This document shows, piece after piece, positions 30,184 to 40,300 of a DNA stretch of 46,461 nt. Location: NCBI GenBank assembly GCA_903892175.1, contig CAITHK010000174.1, forward strand, positions 1 through 46,461. Direction: 5' to 3'. Source of the DNA: an uncultured Burkholderiales bacterium (GTDB lineage: Bacteria > Pseudomonadota > Gammaproteobacteria > Burkholderiales > Burkholderiaceae_C). The translations under genes and the position numbers were made by a program. Position 1 is the first letter of the stretch. Every line of letters begins with the position of its first letter. The notes beneath the pieces were generated by a model. That model was given only the letters and a program-made list of their open reading frames with translations, ran no database searches and was not told the origin of the DNA.

Positions 30184-33100
30184 ATGTCTTTTTACACCTC
30201 CCTCACAGGCTTGAATGCCGCCACCGCCCAATTGGCTGTGACCGCCAACAACATTGCCAACGTGAGTACCGTGGGCTTCAAGCGCAGCCGGGCCGATTTT
30301 GGCGACATTTTTGCCACCTCACCGTTGCAAAAAGCATCCTCCACCATCGGTCAAGGTGTATCGCTTAAAAAAGTCACGCAAGAGTTTGGTCAAGGCAATA
30401 TGACCTTTTCATCTAATACGTTGGACTTGGCCATCAGCGGTGACGGTTTCTTCCCGCTCAAATCGCAAGACGGTTTCCAAGACATCTTCACGCGCAACGG
30501 CTCGTTCATGATGAACGACCAATACAACGTGGTGAACTCAGCCGGTCAGCGCTTGATGGCGGCGTCCGTTGACTCGTCCGGCAAAGCGAACTTGACAGAC
30601 ATGAATGTGCTGACCATCCCACAAAAAACTACCGGTATGGCAACGCAAACCAGCAAGGTGCAACTGGGCTTGAACTTCCCGGCTGATGCGCCGGTGATTA
30701 CCACTGATTTCAACCGCAACGACCCAACCACCTACAACAAGAGTACCGCCTTGACGGTGTACGACGGCGGTGGCAACGGTTACCTGGCCACGGTCTATTA
30801 CGTCAAAACACAAAACGCCAGCCAAGCCACCCCCAACAACAAATGGCAAACCTTTGTATATGTAGGCGACCAATTGGTCAGTGCCTCCTTGCAGCAAGCC
30901 ACCAACAAGGTGGGGGACGTGATGTACGTGAACAAGTATGGCGAACTCAAAGCCAAATCCGATTTCACAACCCCAGATGAAATCGCAGCCTTGAACAGCA
31001 GCTTTTCTAAGAAAACCTACAAGTTCTCGCTAGACCAATTGACCGATATCCGCACATCTCAACCTGCAGCCGTAACTGGTGGCAGCGCCACCAACTTAGG
31101 AACAGGCACCAACGATGGCATTGACTTCAACAACTATGTGCAGATGAGCAAACCCGATTTGTTGGCCAAGCAGGGGGCCAGTGCTGCGAATTACGCGATC
31201 AGCGGCAACACGGCGGCCGATACGGTCACGGTGGCGTTCAGCACCGCGACGTCGAGTGCATCGGTAGATGTCTCTTCCGATGGCGTCAACGCATTGACAG
31301 CCTCTGACATTGCCAAAGCATTGAATAAGGATTCAAAATTTGCTGCCAGTTACGTTGCCAGTGATTCTTCAGGCAAATTGAAAATCACGGCGATTGACAC
31401 CAAAATGTTGGGTGCTGACATTGCATCGGCGGTGACCATGACATATGGCGTCGCAAAAACAGCTGTCACAGGGGCATCGGCAGGCGCCCCAACTGTGGCG
31501 GACCCAAAATTTGCGAACTTGAAGAGTTCAGATGAATTGAAGGACTTGTTTGCGATCAATATCGACAACTCTATTGATCCTGTGACTGTGGGGTTGGATC
31601 GTCTCGCAATCAGCGTGGCAGACATTGGTTCAGGCAAAGGTCAAAAGCTCTCAGGTGCGCAGGTGGCTGCTGAGCTCACTAACTCGATCAACCGCGCCTA
31701 TGGCGATGAAAAACCATTCAACTTCAGCAGCTTGGCCGGCGCGCCAACTTTCTCCCTCAAGTTGCCCGCACGAGGCGCTCTTGCAGCTCCAGTTTTAAAC
31801 ATTGATCTGTCTGCACTGGGGGACATGCGCAGCGAAGACATGGTTAAAGCGGTTCAAGCACAGATCGATTTGAAACTCAATGGCGATCCTTTGGCGCTAC
31901 CCACGCCTACGACAGGTATCAATGGTCCTTTGCCACTCAACGACAAATACAAATTGACTGCCAGTTATGACACCAAGACCCAGCAGTTGGTATTCACGCC
32001 TGGTGGCAACGACAAGGTTGAAATCTCAAGTACACAAAGCAGTATTGGCTTGACGGTTCCGACCGTCCAAGGTGTGAACGACCAATCGGTGGGCTTGACT
32101 TTGTCTCCCTCGGTGTCTACGCCAGCATTTCGTTCGATCAATGACCAGCGCTACGGCATGGAAGTGCAATACGACGCTGTCAAGGGTGGCTTTGTGTTCC
32201 AGTCAGGTTCAACTGGCGACCAGTCCAGCATTGTCATCACCGACATCAAGCCCAACAGTTTGGCTACGCAAAACGACCGCGGCCTGGGATTGACTGGAGA
32301 CGTGACGAACTACGCCGTCGCTCCATCAAAAGTTGATGCCTTGCGCGGTATTGCCTCTACTCCTGCAGTGCTCGAAGGCAACGCGATGGCGATCAACGTA
32401 GACAACAACTTCTCGGTTGATGACACCAATAACAAATTCGTGGTCTCGGTCAACGGCGTGACAGGTACTGTGGTGGTCCCCCCTAAGGACACCTACACAT
32501 TAGGTACCTTCATGGAGGCCTTGCAGTCTGGGATCAACAATTTGCAAAGCGCTTCGGCCGATGGATTGACAGCTCAAACAGTCGACGGCGTCAAAGTGGC
32601 CTATGACACCACCAAAAACGCTTTGACGTTTACCACCGGCACTGCCTCGACCTCGTCGTACATCAAAGTCACGGGCGACGCACGTTGGGGCTTAGACGGC
32701 TTGGACGCACAGTTTGGCAAGACCACCACTTGGATTAAACCAACACCTTTCAAGGACGCGAAAAATTCTACGGTTTATATCGATAGTTTTGGCAAGGAGT
32801 CATCCACAGCCGCAGGCTTTGATAGCCTGCCCGATTGGTCACCGGTTTACTTTGACAAAGGTGAGCTGACCTTTGATACGGCCGGTAACTTGGTCTCTCC
32901 AAAACAAGGCGCACAACTCGATACCGTGTACCTGCCAAACGGTAAAGGTTCTTTGACTATCAACATCGACTATTCCAAGTCGACTCAGTTTGCCTCGCCC
33001 TATGCCGTGTTGTCGCAGTCCCAGGACGGCGCTCCTGAAGGTGACTTGGTCGGTTTGGCCATCAAAGACGATGGCTTGGTCAATGCAAGTTACTCCAACG

Positions 33101-33396
33101 GTTCCCAGAAATCGTTAGGCAAGGTGGTGTTGGTGAACTTCTCCAACCCCACGGGCTTGCGCCAGATTGGTGACACGAGTTACTACAAAACCTCTGACTC
33201 AGGCACGCCTAAATACGGTGAGGCAGGTTCAGCCGGTTACGGCACGGTGCGCTCTGGCGCGACTGAGCGGGCCAACGTGGATTTGACGCAGGAGTTGGTC
33301 GACTTGATCACCGAGCAGCGTAACTTCCAGGCCAACGCCAAAGCGATTGAGACCAGCACCTCGCTGACCAACACCATTATTCAGATCCGCAATTAA
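30184..33396 (+). CDS. flgE: flagellar hook protein FlgE, greatly enlarged
   Basis: FlgE by its ends: N-terminal MSFYTSLTGLNAATAQLAVTANNIANVSTVGFKRSRADFGDIF and C-terminal LTQELVDLITEQRNFQANAKAIETSTSLTNTIIQIRN. It is 1070 aa against about 400 in E. coli. The common core seems to occupy roughly 1-290 and 830-1070. The ~540 residues between are Ala/Ser/Thr/Asp-rich beta-type modules (ASVDVSSDGVNALTASDIAKALN; VNGVTGTVVVPPKDTY), probably an exposed outer domain of the hook. The central DNA looks less GC-rich than its neighbours by eye. No frameshift is visible. Confidence 0.95.
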   Translation: MSFYTSLTGLNAATAQLAVTANNIANVSTVGFKRSRADFGDIFATSPLQKASSTIGQGVSLKKVTQEFGQGNMTFSSNTLDLAISGDGFFPLKSQDGFQDIFTRNGSFMMNDQYNVVNSAGQRLMAASVDSSGKANLTDMNVLTIPQKTTGMATQTSKVQLGLNFPADAPVITTDFNRNDPTTYNKSTALTVYDGGGNGYLATVYYVKTQNASQATPNNKWQTFVYVGDQLVSASLQQATNKVGDVMYVNKYGELKAKSDFTTPDEIAALNSSFSKKTYKFSLDQLTDIRTSQPAAVTGGSATNLGTGTNDGIDFNNYVQMSKPDLLAKQGASAANYAISGNTAADTVTVAFSTATSSASVDVSSDGVNALTASDIAKALNKDSKFAASYVASDSSGKLKITAIDTKMLGADIASAVTMTYGVAKTAVTGASAGAPTVADPKFANLKSSDELKDLFAINIDNSIDPVTVGLDRLAISVADIGSGKGQKLSGAQVAAELTNSINRAYGDEKPFNFSSLAGAPTFSLKLPARGALAAPVLNIDLSALGDMRSEDMVKAVQAQIDLKLNGDPLALPTPTTGINGPLPLNDKYKLTASYDTKTQQLVFTPGGNDKVEISSTQSSIGLTVPTVQGVNDQSVGLTLSPSVSTPAFRSINDQRYGMEVQYDAVKGGFVFQSGSTGDQSSIVITDIKPNSLATQNDRGLGLTGDVTNYAVAPSKVDALRGIASTPAVLEGNAMAINVDNNFSVDDTNNKFVVSVNGVTGTVVVPPKDTYTLGTFMEALQSGINNLQSASADGLTAQTVDGVKVAYDTTKNALTFTTGTASTSSYIKVTGDARWGLDGLDAQFGKTTTWIKPTPFKDAKNSTVYIDSFGKESSTAAGFDSLPDWSPVYFDKGELTFDTAGNLVSPKQGAQLDTVYLPNGKGSLTINIDYSKSTQFASPYAVLSQSQDGAPEGDLVGLAIKDDGLVNASYSNGSQKSLGKVVLVNFSNPTGLRQIGDTSYYKTSDSGTPKYGEAGSAGYGTVRSGATERANVDLTQELVDLITEQRNFQANAKAIETSTSLTNTIIQIRN

Positions 33397-33417
33397 GCGA
33401 CTGACTGAAAGATAGCC

Positions 33418-34182
33418 ATGGACCGCTTAGCCTTTAACGCGATGGCCGCGATCAACGAAGAGCGTATTGGACGCCATCAGTTGTCCAACGACATCGCCAA
33501 CGTGTCCACCGTGGGTTTCAAAAGAACCTTCGAAGTCACGTTGCAGCCTCACCAAGCGGTGGGCGAGGGCTTTGACTCACGCCTGCAACCGCGCATGTAC
33601 GCCAATGACCAAATCATTTTGGACCCAGGTCCATTGATGGTCACAGGCCGCGACTTGGATGTCGCCATGAACCACAAAACCGTCCTGGGGGTAACTTCCA
33701 GCACGGGAGAGCTCGCGTTCACCCGTCGGGGAGACTTGAAAGTCAACTCCAACGGTGTGTTGGAGACGGGCTCGGGCCACATCGTGCGCAGCCAAGACGG
33801 CGGACCCATCACCGTGCCCCAAGGCTTCAAGCTGTCGTTTGGCTCAGATGGAAGTCTGTACGCCATTGACCCGGCCCAACCTGGTGTGCCACAACAACAA
33901 GCGATAGCGCAGCTCTTGATCAAAGACGCCAGCGGTACACCCCTGAGCAAACGCGAGGATGGTCTGTATAAAGTTGACGGAAAACCTGCTGGCACAGACT
34001 TTGCAAGTGGTACTGGGCCAGTTTCTTTGACACCGCAGGCCCTCGAGGGCAGCAGCGTCAATCCAATGGCATCGATGGTCAAGCTGATTGAACAGAGCCG
34101 CTCGTTTGAGCACCAGGTTCGGATCATCAAAGAAAGCAAGTCCAACGACGAGTCCGGCGCTTCCATGATGAAGGTCGGCTGA
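33418..34182 (+). CDS. flgF: flagellar proximal rod protein FlgF
   Basis: A 254-aa FlgF. It starts MDRLAFNAMAAINEERIGRHQLSNDIANVSTVGFKRTFEVTL and ends with the axial C-helix MVKLIEQSRSFEHQVRIIKES. The middle D1 domain has the FlgE/F/G-like signature GRDLDVAMNHKTVLGV...GELAFTRRGDLKVNSNGVLETG. It forms the proximal rod beneath FlgG. Normal length, 21 bases after flgE. Confidence 0.95.
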   Translation: MDRLAFNAMAAINEERIGRHQLSNDIANVSTVGFKRTFEVTLQPHQAVGEGFDSRLQPRMYANDQIILDPGPLMVTGRDLDVAMNHKTVLGVTSSTGELAFTRRGDLKVNSNGVLETGSGHIVRSQDGGPITVPQGFKLSFGSDGSLYAIDPAQPGVPQQQAIAQLLIKDASGTPLSKREDGLYKVDGKPAGTDFASGTGPVSLTPQALEGSSVNPMASMVKLIEQSRSFEHQVRIIKESKSNDESGASMMKVG

Positions 34183-34212
34183 ATTTGACAGATTAATAGG
34201 GAGCGAACAGCC

Positions 34213-34998
34213 ATGGACGCATCATTGTGGGTAGCCAAGACAGGTTTAGACGCGCAGCAAACGCGAATGAACGTGATCTCCAACAACTTGGCCAACGTGA
34301 ACACGACCGGGTTCAAGCGCGACCGTGCGGTATTTGAAGACTTGCTCTATCAAAACATCAAGCAACCCGGTGGTCAAACCACCGCTAATACCCAGTCACC
34401 CACCGGTTTGATGCTGGGTACGGGTGTCAAAATCAACGCCACCGAAAAGCTGCACATGCAAGGCAACTTGGTCAACAGCCAAGCGCCCATGGACGTGGCC
34501 ATCACAGGCGACGGTTATTTCCAAATTCAAATGCCTGATGGCACCACCACGTATTCGCGTGATGGCAACTTCAAGCTCTCCAACACCGGCCAAATGGTCA
34601 CCGCCTTGGGCTTTCCACTGGTTCCGGCCATCACCATTCCCAACAACGCTGCGGCTTTGACCGTGGGCCGAGATGGCGCGGTCAGCGTTGAATTGGTCGC
34701 CGGTGCAGGCGCACAAAACATTGGCCAAATTCAATTGGCTCGCTTCGTCAACCCCAGTGGCTTGAAGCCCATTGGTAACAACTTGTACGAAGCCTCACAA
34801 GCCAGCGGTGCTGCGCAAATTTTGCAACCCGGTGTCAACGGTGCGGGAACTTTGAACCAAGGTTCTTTGGAGGCCTCCAACGTGAACGTGGTGGAGGAAA
34901 TGGTCAACATGATCGAAACCCAACGTGCCTATGAGATCAACTCCAAAGCCATCTCGGCGGTGGACGGCATGCTCAAGTTCTTGAACCAGAACGTTTGA
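34213..34998 (+). CDS. flgG: flagellar distal rod protein FlgG
   Basis: A 261-aa FlgG with highly conserved ends: MDASLWVAKTGLDAQQTRMNVISNNLANVNTTGFKRDRAVFEDLLYQNIKQPG at the N-terminus and ASNVNVVEEMVNMIETQRAYEINSKAISAVDGMLKFLNQNV at the C-terminus. The YQNIKQPGG segment is the FlgG-specific sequence that keeps the distal rod straight. Length matches E. coli (260 aa). Confidence 0.97.
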   Translation: MDASLWVAKTGLDAQQTRMNVISNNLANVNTTGFKRDRAVFEDLLYQNIKQPGGQTTANTQSPTGLMLGTGVKINATEKLHMQGNLVNSQAPMDVAITGDGYFQIQMPDGTTTYSRDGNFKLSNTGQMVTALGFPLVPAITIPNNAAALTVGRDGAVSVELVAGAGAQNIGQIQLARFVNPSGLKPIGNNLYEASQASGAAQILQPGVNGAGTLNQGSLEASNVNVVEEMVNMIETQRAYEINSKAISAVDGMLKFLNQNV

Positions 34999-35010
34999 TA
35001 AAAGCACATC

Positions 35011-35694
35011 ATGAACACCTTTCGAATTCTGTCTGTTTTGGCGCTTGTGGGCTTGCTGCAAGCTTGTGCCAGCGACAACACCGAGCTGGTTTTGAAGCCC
35101 TCACCAGACTTTGCCCCGGTCTATCCGCTGGCTTCCGACCGGCCAAAAGTTGCCACCGGCGGCATTTACAGCAACCGTCAAAGCGACGCTTGGTTTGGTC
35201 GTGGCCGCAATTACCAAGTCGGCGACATCATCACCGTGTTGTTGAACGAGTCCACCCAAGCAGCGCGCACGCAAAACAGCGAAATCAACCGCGACTCTAA
35301 AAACACCTTGCCCACAGGCTTCAGCACCCAGCTCGGCAAGATGAGCCCGTTCTTGAACGGCATCGACCTCAACAACAACGCCATCGACAGCAAGAGCAAA
35401 GGCCAGGCAGACCAACAAGCCTCTTTGGTCGGCTCAGTGGCGGTGACGGTGGTTGAAATTTTGGCCAATGGCAACTTGGTGATTCGCGGTGAAAAGAAAC
35501 TCGGCTTGGCCGAGGGCACCGAAGTGATTCAAGTCACCGGTGTGATTCGTCCTGAAGACGTGGGCCCCAACAGCACCGTGCAGTCGCGCCGCTTGGCCAA
35601 CGCACAAATTGCTTACCGTGGTACCGGCGACTTGGCCAATGCCACACGCGTGGGCTGGGGAACCAGCTTGATGCACAAGCTGTGGCCTTTCTGA
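35011..35694 (+). CDS. flgH: flagellar L-ring lipoprotein FlgH
   Basis: A 227-aa lipoprotein: signal peptide MNTFRILSVLALVGLLQAC with lipidated Cys19. Mature segments are typical of FlgH (GGIYSNRQSDAWFGRGRNYQVGDIITVLLNES; NGNLVIRGEKKLGLAEGTEVIQVTGVIRPEDVGPNSTVQSRRLANAQIAYRG). It forms the L ring in the outer membrane and shows that this organism has a Gram-negative envelope. It sits between flgG and flgI, 12 and 15 bases away. Confidence 0.97.
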   Translation: MNTFRILSVLALVGLLQACASDNTELVLKPSPDFAPVYPLASDRPKVATGGIYSNRQSDAWFGRGRNYQVGDIITVLLNESTQAARTQNSEINRDSKNTLPTGFSTQLGKMSPFLNGIDLNNNAIDSKSKGQADQQASLVGSVAVTVVEILANGNLVIRGEKKLGLAEGTEVIQVTGVIRPEDVGPNSTVQSRRLANAQIAYRGTGDLANATRVGWGTSLMHKLWPF

Positions 35695-35709
35695 TGAAAC
35701 GAGACATTT

Positions 35710-36849
35710 ATGACGCGCATTTCTGATCTGATCAAAACTTGCTTGGCCACCGTGTGCATGGTGGCTGCAGGTTCAGCCTGCGCTGACCGCGTCAAGGATT
35801 TGGCCTCGTTGGCGGCACAACGCCCCAACCAATTGATTGGCTATGGCTTGGTGGTGGGTTTGCAAGGCACGGGGGACGATGCCTCAGTGCCTTTCACGAC
35901 CCAAAGCATGAAAGCCATGCTGGCCCAAATGGGCGTTCGCATTGACGGTCCTTTGACAGACTTTGAACAGGCCACCACAGCCGCACGGGTGGACATCAAA
36001 AACACCGCAGCCGTGTTGGTTACCGCCGACTTGCCGGGTTTTGCCAAGCCCGGTCAGCGCATCGACATCAACGTTTCAGCCATTGGCAAAGCGACCAACT
36101 TGCGCGGTGGCAGCTTGGTCATGACCGCCATGCGCGGTGTGGACGGTGAAATTTACGCCTTGGCCCAAGGTGCGCTCACGGCCACCGGCATCGACGCAGG
36201 AGCAGCGGGTTCGAAAGTTCAAATTGGCGTGCCCACCTCGGCGCGCATCCCAGGCGGCGCCATCGTCGAGCGCGTGGTAGACACGCCGTTTGAGAGTTCC
36301 GAGAACATCATCTTCAACATCCGTGAAAACGATTTCTCCACCACCACGGCCATCGTCAACGCAATCAATAAAAAATTTGGCGGTGAGATTGCACAAGCCT
36401 TGGATGGTGTATCGGTATCGGTACGAGCTCCCCAAAACTTGAATCAACGCGTGGCTTTCATGAGCATGGTGGAGTCGCTGGAGGTCACGCCAGGCGAGCC
36501 GCCTGCACGTGTGGTCATCAACTCACGCACTGGCACGGTGGTCATCAACCGCTCGGTGCGCGTCACCGCAGCAGCGGTGTCCCACGGCACCATCTCAGTG
36601 GCCATCACGGCAACCAACGAAATTTCTCAGCCCAATATGTTGGCAGGCGGGCAAACCGCTGCGGTGCAAAACGCCGACGTCAAAGTGGCCGAGCCCAACA
36701 ACCCGATGTTCTTGTTCCAGCCTGGTGTGGAGCTGCGTCAAATTGTGGATGCCGTCAACCAAGTGGGGGCCACGCCCTCTGCCTTGATTGCCATTCTCGA
36801 AGCCTTGAAAAGCTCCGGCAGCTTGCGCGCTGAGCTGATCATCATCTAA
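35710..36849 (+). CDS. flgI: flagellar P-ring protein FlgI
   Basis: A 379-aa FlgI with a Sec signal peptide (about 1-25, ending SACA). Conserved stretches are DRVKDLASLAAQRPNQLIGYGLVVGLQGTGDD, FAKPGQRIDINVSAIGKATNLRGGSLVMT and the C-terminal LREIVD-like VELRQIVDAVNQVGATPSALIAILEALKSSGSLRAELIII. It forms the periplasmic P ring with the help of FlgA and, if the block at 22 kb works as in Vibrio, would contact the H-ring. Confidence 0.97.
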   Translation: MTRISDLIKTCLATVCMVAAGSACADRVKDLASLAAQRPNQLIGYGLVVGLQGTGDDASVPFTTQSMKAMLAQMGVRIDGPLTDFEQATTAARVDIKNTAAVLVTADLPGFAKPGQRIDINVSAIGKATNLRGGSLVMTAMRGVDGEIYALAQGALTATGIDAGAAGSKVQIGVPTSARIPGGAIVERVVDTPFESSENIIFNIRENDFSTTTAIVNAINKKFGGEIAQALDGVSVSVRAPQNLNQRVAFMSMVESLEVTPGEPPARVVINSRTGTVVINRSVRVTAAAVSHGTISVAITATNEISQPNMLAGGQTAAVQNADVKVAEPNNPMFLFQPGVELRQIVDAVNQVGATPSALIAILEALKSSGSLRAELIII

Positions 36850-36876
36850 CCTCATCGACCTCTTACCGAGCACGCC

Positions 36877-37356
36877 ATGAGCAGCCCCGTCGACACCAGC
36901 ACCGCCCGGTCCTATTTGGACTTTTCGGGCCTGGGTGAGTTGCGCGGGCAAGCGCAGCAAAACCAAGACAAGGCGCTCAAAGAGTCGGCTCAGCAATTTG
37001 AGGGCTTGTTCATCCAAATGATGATGAAGTCCATGCGCGAAGCCTCCTCGCCGATGAAGGACGAAGACAACGAGTCCAGCGCACGCGAAACCTTTGAAAA
37101 CATGTTTGACAAGGAAGTTTCCTTGCAAATGTCCAAGCGCGGCGCCATGGGTGTGGCCGACTTCATGGCCAAGGCCGTCAAGCAGCAAATTCAGCCCAGC
37201 ACCGCCGACATGCTCAAAGCCCGCACGGGCATGGCCTTGCATCCCAAAGAACCGGCCTTGCCGATGGGTGTGCCTGCCGTGGACAGCATGAGCCTGCCCA
37301 AACTGCGCATCAAGTCGTTGGATGAGCTCAAACTCATGAACAGGAGCGGTTCATGA
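36877..37356 (+). CDS. flgJ: flagellar rod-cap protein FlgJ, single-domain form
   Basis: A 159-aa protein matching only the N-terminal rod-cap domain of FlgJ (about 25-110: LKESAQQFEGLFIQMMMKSMREASSPM; SARETFENMFDKEVSLQMSKRGAMGVADFM). In E. coli and most betaproteobacteria FlgJ is about 310 aa with a C-terminal muramidase domain; here the frame ends cleanly at a TGA overlapping the flgK ATG. No muramidase remnant is visible downstream, so this looks like a settled single-domain form. The LysM/transglycosylase at 27226-28401 is the likely wall-cutting partner. Confidence 0.93.
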   Translation: MSSPVDTSTARSYLDFSGLGELRGQAQQNQDKALKESAQQFEGLFIQMMMKSMREASSPMKDEDNESSARETFENMFDKEVSLQMSKRGAMGVADFMAKAVKQQIQPSTADMLKARTGMALHPKEPALPMGVPAVDSMSLPKLRIKSLDELKLMNRSGS

Positions 37357-40300
37357 GTGACATGCTAGGCATCAGCAGCAACGCGCTTGGCGCTTACCAG
37401 CGTGCCTTGAGCACGGTGAGCAACAACATTGCCAACGTCAACACCGAAGGCTATTCACGCCAAGACGTGGTGCTCAAGGACACGGCCCCCTCCAAATCGG
37501 CCAATAACTTCTTTGGCACGGGCGTGGCACTTGAAGCGGTCAAACGCCAATTTGATGCTTTTGCCGAATCCAATTTGCGCAACAGCACCAGCGATTTATC
37601 GAGCCAAAAACCCATGGTCGATTACACCAAGCGTGTGATGGACATCATGGGTGACAAAAGCGTGGGCTTGAGTTCTGCGTTGGACGACTTTTTCACTGCG
37701 GCCAATGGCTTGTCGGCAGATCCTGCTTCCTCCGTCTTGCGCAGCACTTTTTTGCGTAGTTCCGAAGGCTTGACCTCTCGTTTTGCCGAGCTGTCGGGTC
37801 AACTCGATTTGGTGGGCACTGAAACCAGTCAAGCCTTAGAGAGCACCACCAACCAGATCAACACCCTGACCTCGCAAATTGCCTTGGTCAACCAAAACAT
37901 GGCCAAGTCGGCCACTTTGGATGGTCAATCGGCCGAAATCTTAGATCGTCGCGATTTGTTACTTCGTCAGTTGTCCGATCTGGTGCGCATCAAAACCAGT
38001 TTTGCCACCAACGGCACAGTCAATGTGAGCTTGGGCAACACGGTCACCCAAAGTGTGGTGGTTGATGGCCAAAAGTCACGCCCGGTGGGCATTGACAAAT
38101 CTGTTGCCGGAAAAACTGAGCTTTTGCTTGACCCTTATGGCAAGACAGAGTCACTGGCTGCGGCCAGTGGTGGTCAATTGGGAGGCTTACAAACCTTCAT
38201 CAGCCAGGTGTTGGAGCCTGCTCAGAAAAACCTGAACTTTTTGGCCAAGACCGTGGTCACCGAGGCTAACAATATTCAATCCAACGGTATAGATGGCTAT
38301 GGGCAAACCGGACAAAACCTGTTTACCTTAGACCCCAGCGTTGCCAACGAAGCTGCAGGTATGCATGTGGCCCTCAATGACGCCATGCGTGTGGCGACTG
38401 CTGCACAGTTTCGCGTCAGCGAAGCCAATGGCAACACGAGTTCTACGCAGGCCAGTGTGCAGTTTGCACCTGGTGCGCCAGCTCCTGCCAATGGCATCAG
38501 CAACACCAGCTTATTGAACAACCCGAACCCCACGGCTGGAGTCACCATTAAAGTGGAGGGCGCACTGGTCTACAGTCCTGTAACCACACTGTCAGCAGGT
38601 ACCAAAGCCACTTTTTACTTGGATGACGCAAAACCAGGACAACAACTGCAAGTCTTGACCCGCGATGGTCGTCAACTGCTGGGTCAAACCCTGAGTGAGA
38701 CCGAAAAGTATCAAATGCTCACGCCCTCGAACGGGTTTGTGCCTAACTCCACTTACAGCGATGCATACCTAAACCAAACCGGTGACAAAGGTTATCGCCA
38801 GATGAATGTTTTCTACGGCGCTAAGGCCGATGTGCGGTACGCCCAAGTATTTGACAAAAACGGTGTTGCCGCCGCTCCGCAAGCTCAGGCTGCGGTTTTG
38901 GAGACCGGTCGTATACCCAGCAATGCCCCTGGAACACAAATTCAAGGTGGAGCCATTGTTCTCAACGGCGTCAGTTTGCCTGACCTATCCACACAGCCTG
39001 CTAATGCTTTGTCACCCAACGATGTTGCGGCTTGGATCAATGGTGCTTCCAAGGTCACAATCTCAACTGCCAACTTTACAGGCCTCCAAGCGTCATTTGG
39101 TGGGGTGAAGCTGACGACGACGGGTCTGGATGCAACCTCACTGTCCACGCTGCAAAACAGTTTGCAAGCGCAATTACAAGCAGCCGATGGCAGTAACAAT
39201 CTTCAAGTCGCATTGGTTAACAACGGTCAAGACATCCAAATCTCTGATGCGTTGGGGCGCTCTGTCGGCAATGTGGTCTTGACCCCGAGTGCTGGCGCGA
39301 CTAGCGGCGGCAACGTGACCGTGGCGAGCAGTTTGACCTCTCAAACTGGAGTGCACGCCGATGTTTTCAGTGAGCTTCGCGTTCCAACACAGCAACTTGA
39401 TTTCAGCAAACACCTCATGATCAACGGGCAGTTGATTGCAGGTGAAATAACAGATGTGCATAAGCTGGTCGATGCAGTTAATGGCACTGCGTTTCCTGCA
39501 GGGCAAGGCGTCAAAGCTACTGTCAAAGATGGCGAATTGGTGATTTCCTCGCTCTCCAACGGAGCCCCGATTGTGTTGAACTCCAACGCAGTACCCGGTG
39601 CAGGCAGTGACAATGTGCTGAACTTATCGCCTATGACTTACAACGGGCAAGTTCGATTGACCCAAGTGGCGCGTGACTTGCATGTCTCTAGTACAAATAT
39701 TGACTACAACAAAAATTTGGAAATCAATGGGGTAGCTATTGACACTACTGGGTTGATGGCTTTGCCGTTGGCGGATCGTTTGCAAGCTTTTGCAGATCGC
39801 ATCAACAACCCAAGTTTGGTGCCTAGTCCAGGCGTCAAAGCATCTATCGGTGCTTATGGCGATTTAGTCCTTAGCACCACAGATGCTGCAGGTACGGCCA
39901 ACATTTCTGTCGGTCCAGGAAAAAATAGCGATGGCACGTACGATCAAAACGCCTTGGGGTTGGAGCCCCTGGATTATTCCGTTGAAGACCGCCTCAAACA
40001 ATTGTCTGTCAATGACCCTGAAAAGGGGTCGATTCGCTTGTCATTTGGCACTTACGGCGATCCACCTCAGACAGGATCTCCTGCTGATTTGACGAAAGCC
40101 GGTTTGCGAACTGGTGCTTACGTTGAAGGCGGTTCTCCGGACGACTTATTGGTATTTGTCACCGGACAAGGCAAGGCGAGCGTGGCGGCCAGCTTCAGTG
40201 GTACGCCGTTGAACGTTCGCGATAACTTGCGCAGCCAGTCTTTGGTGGTCAATTTCACCGCTGCAGATCGCTACACCATCACCGATGCTAAAACAGGCAC

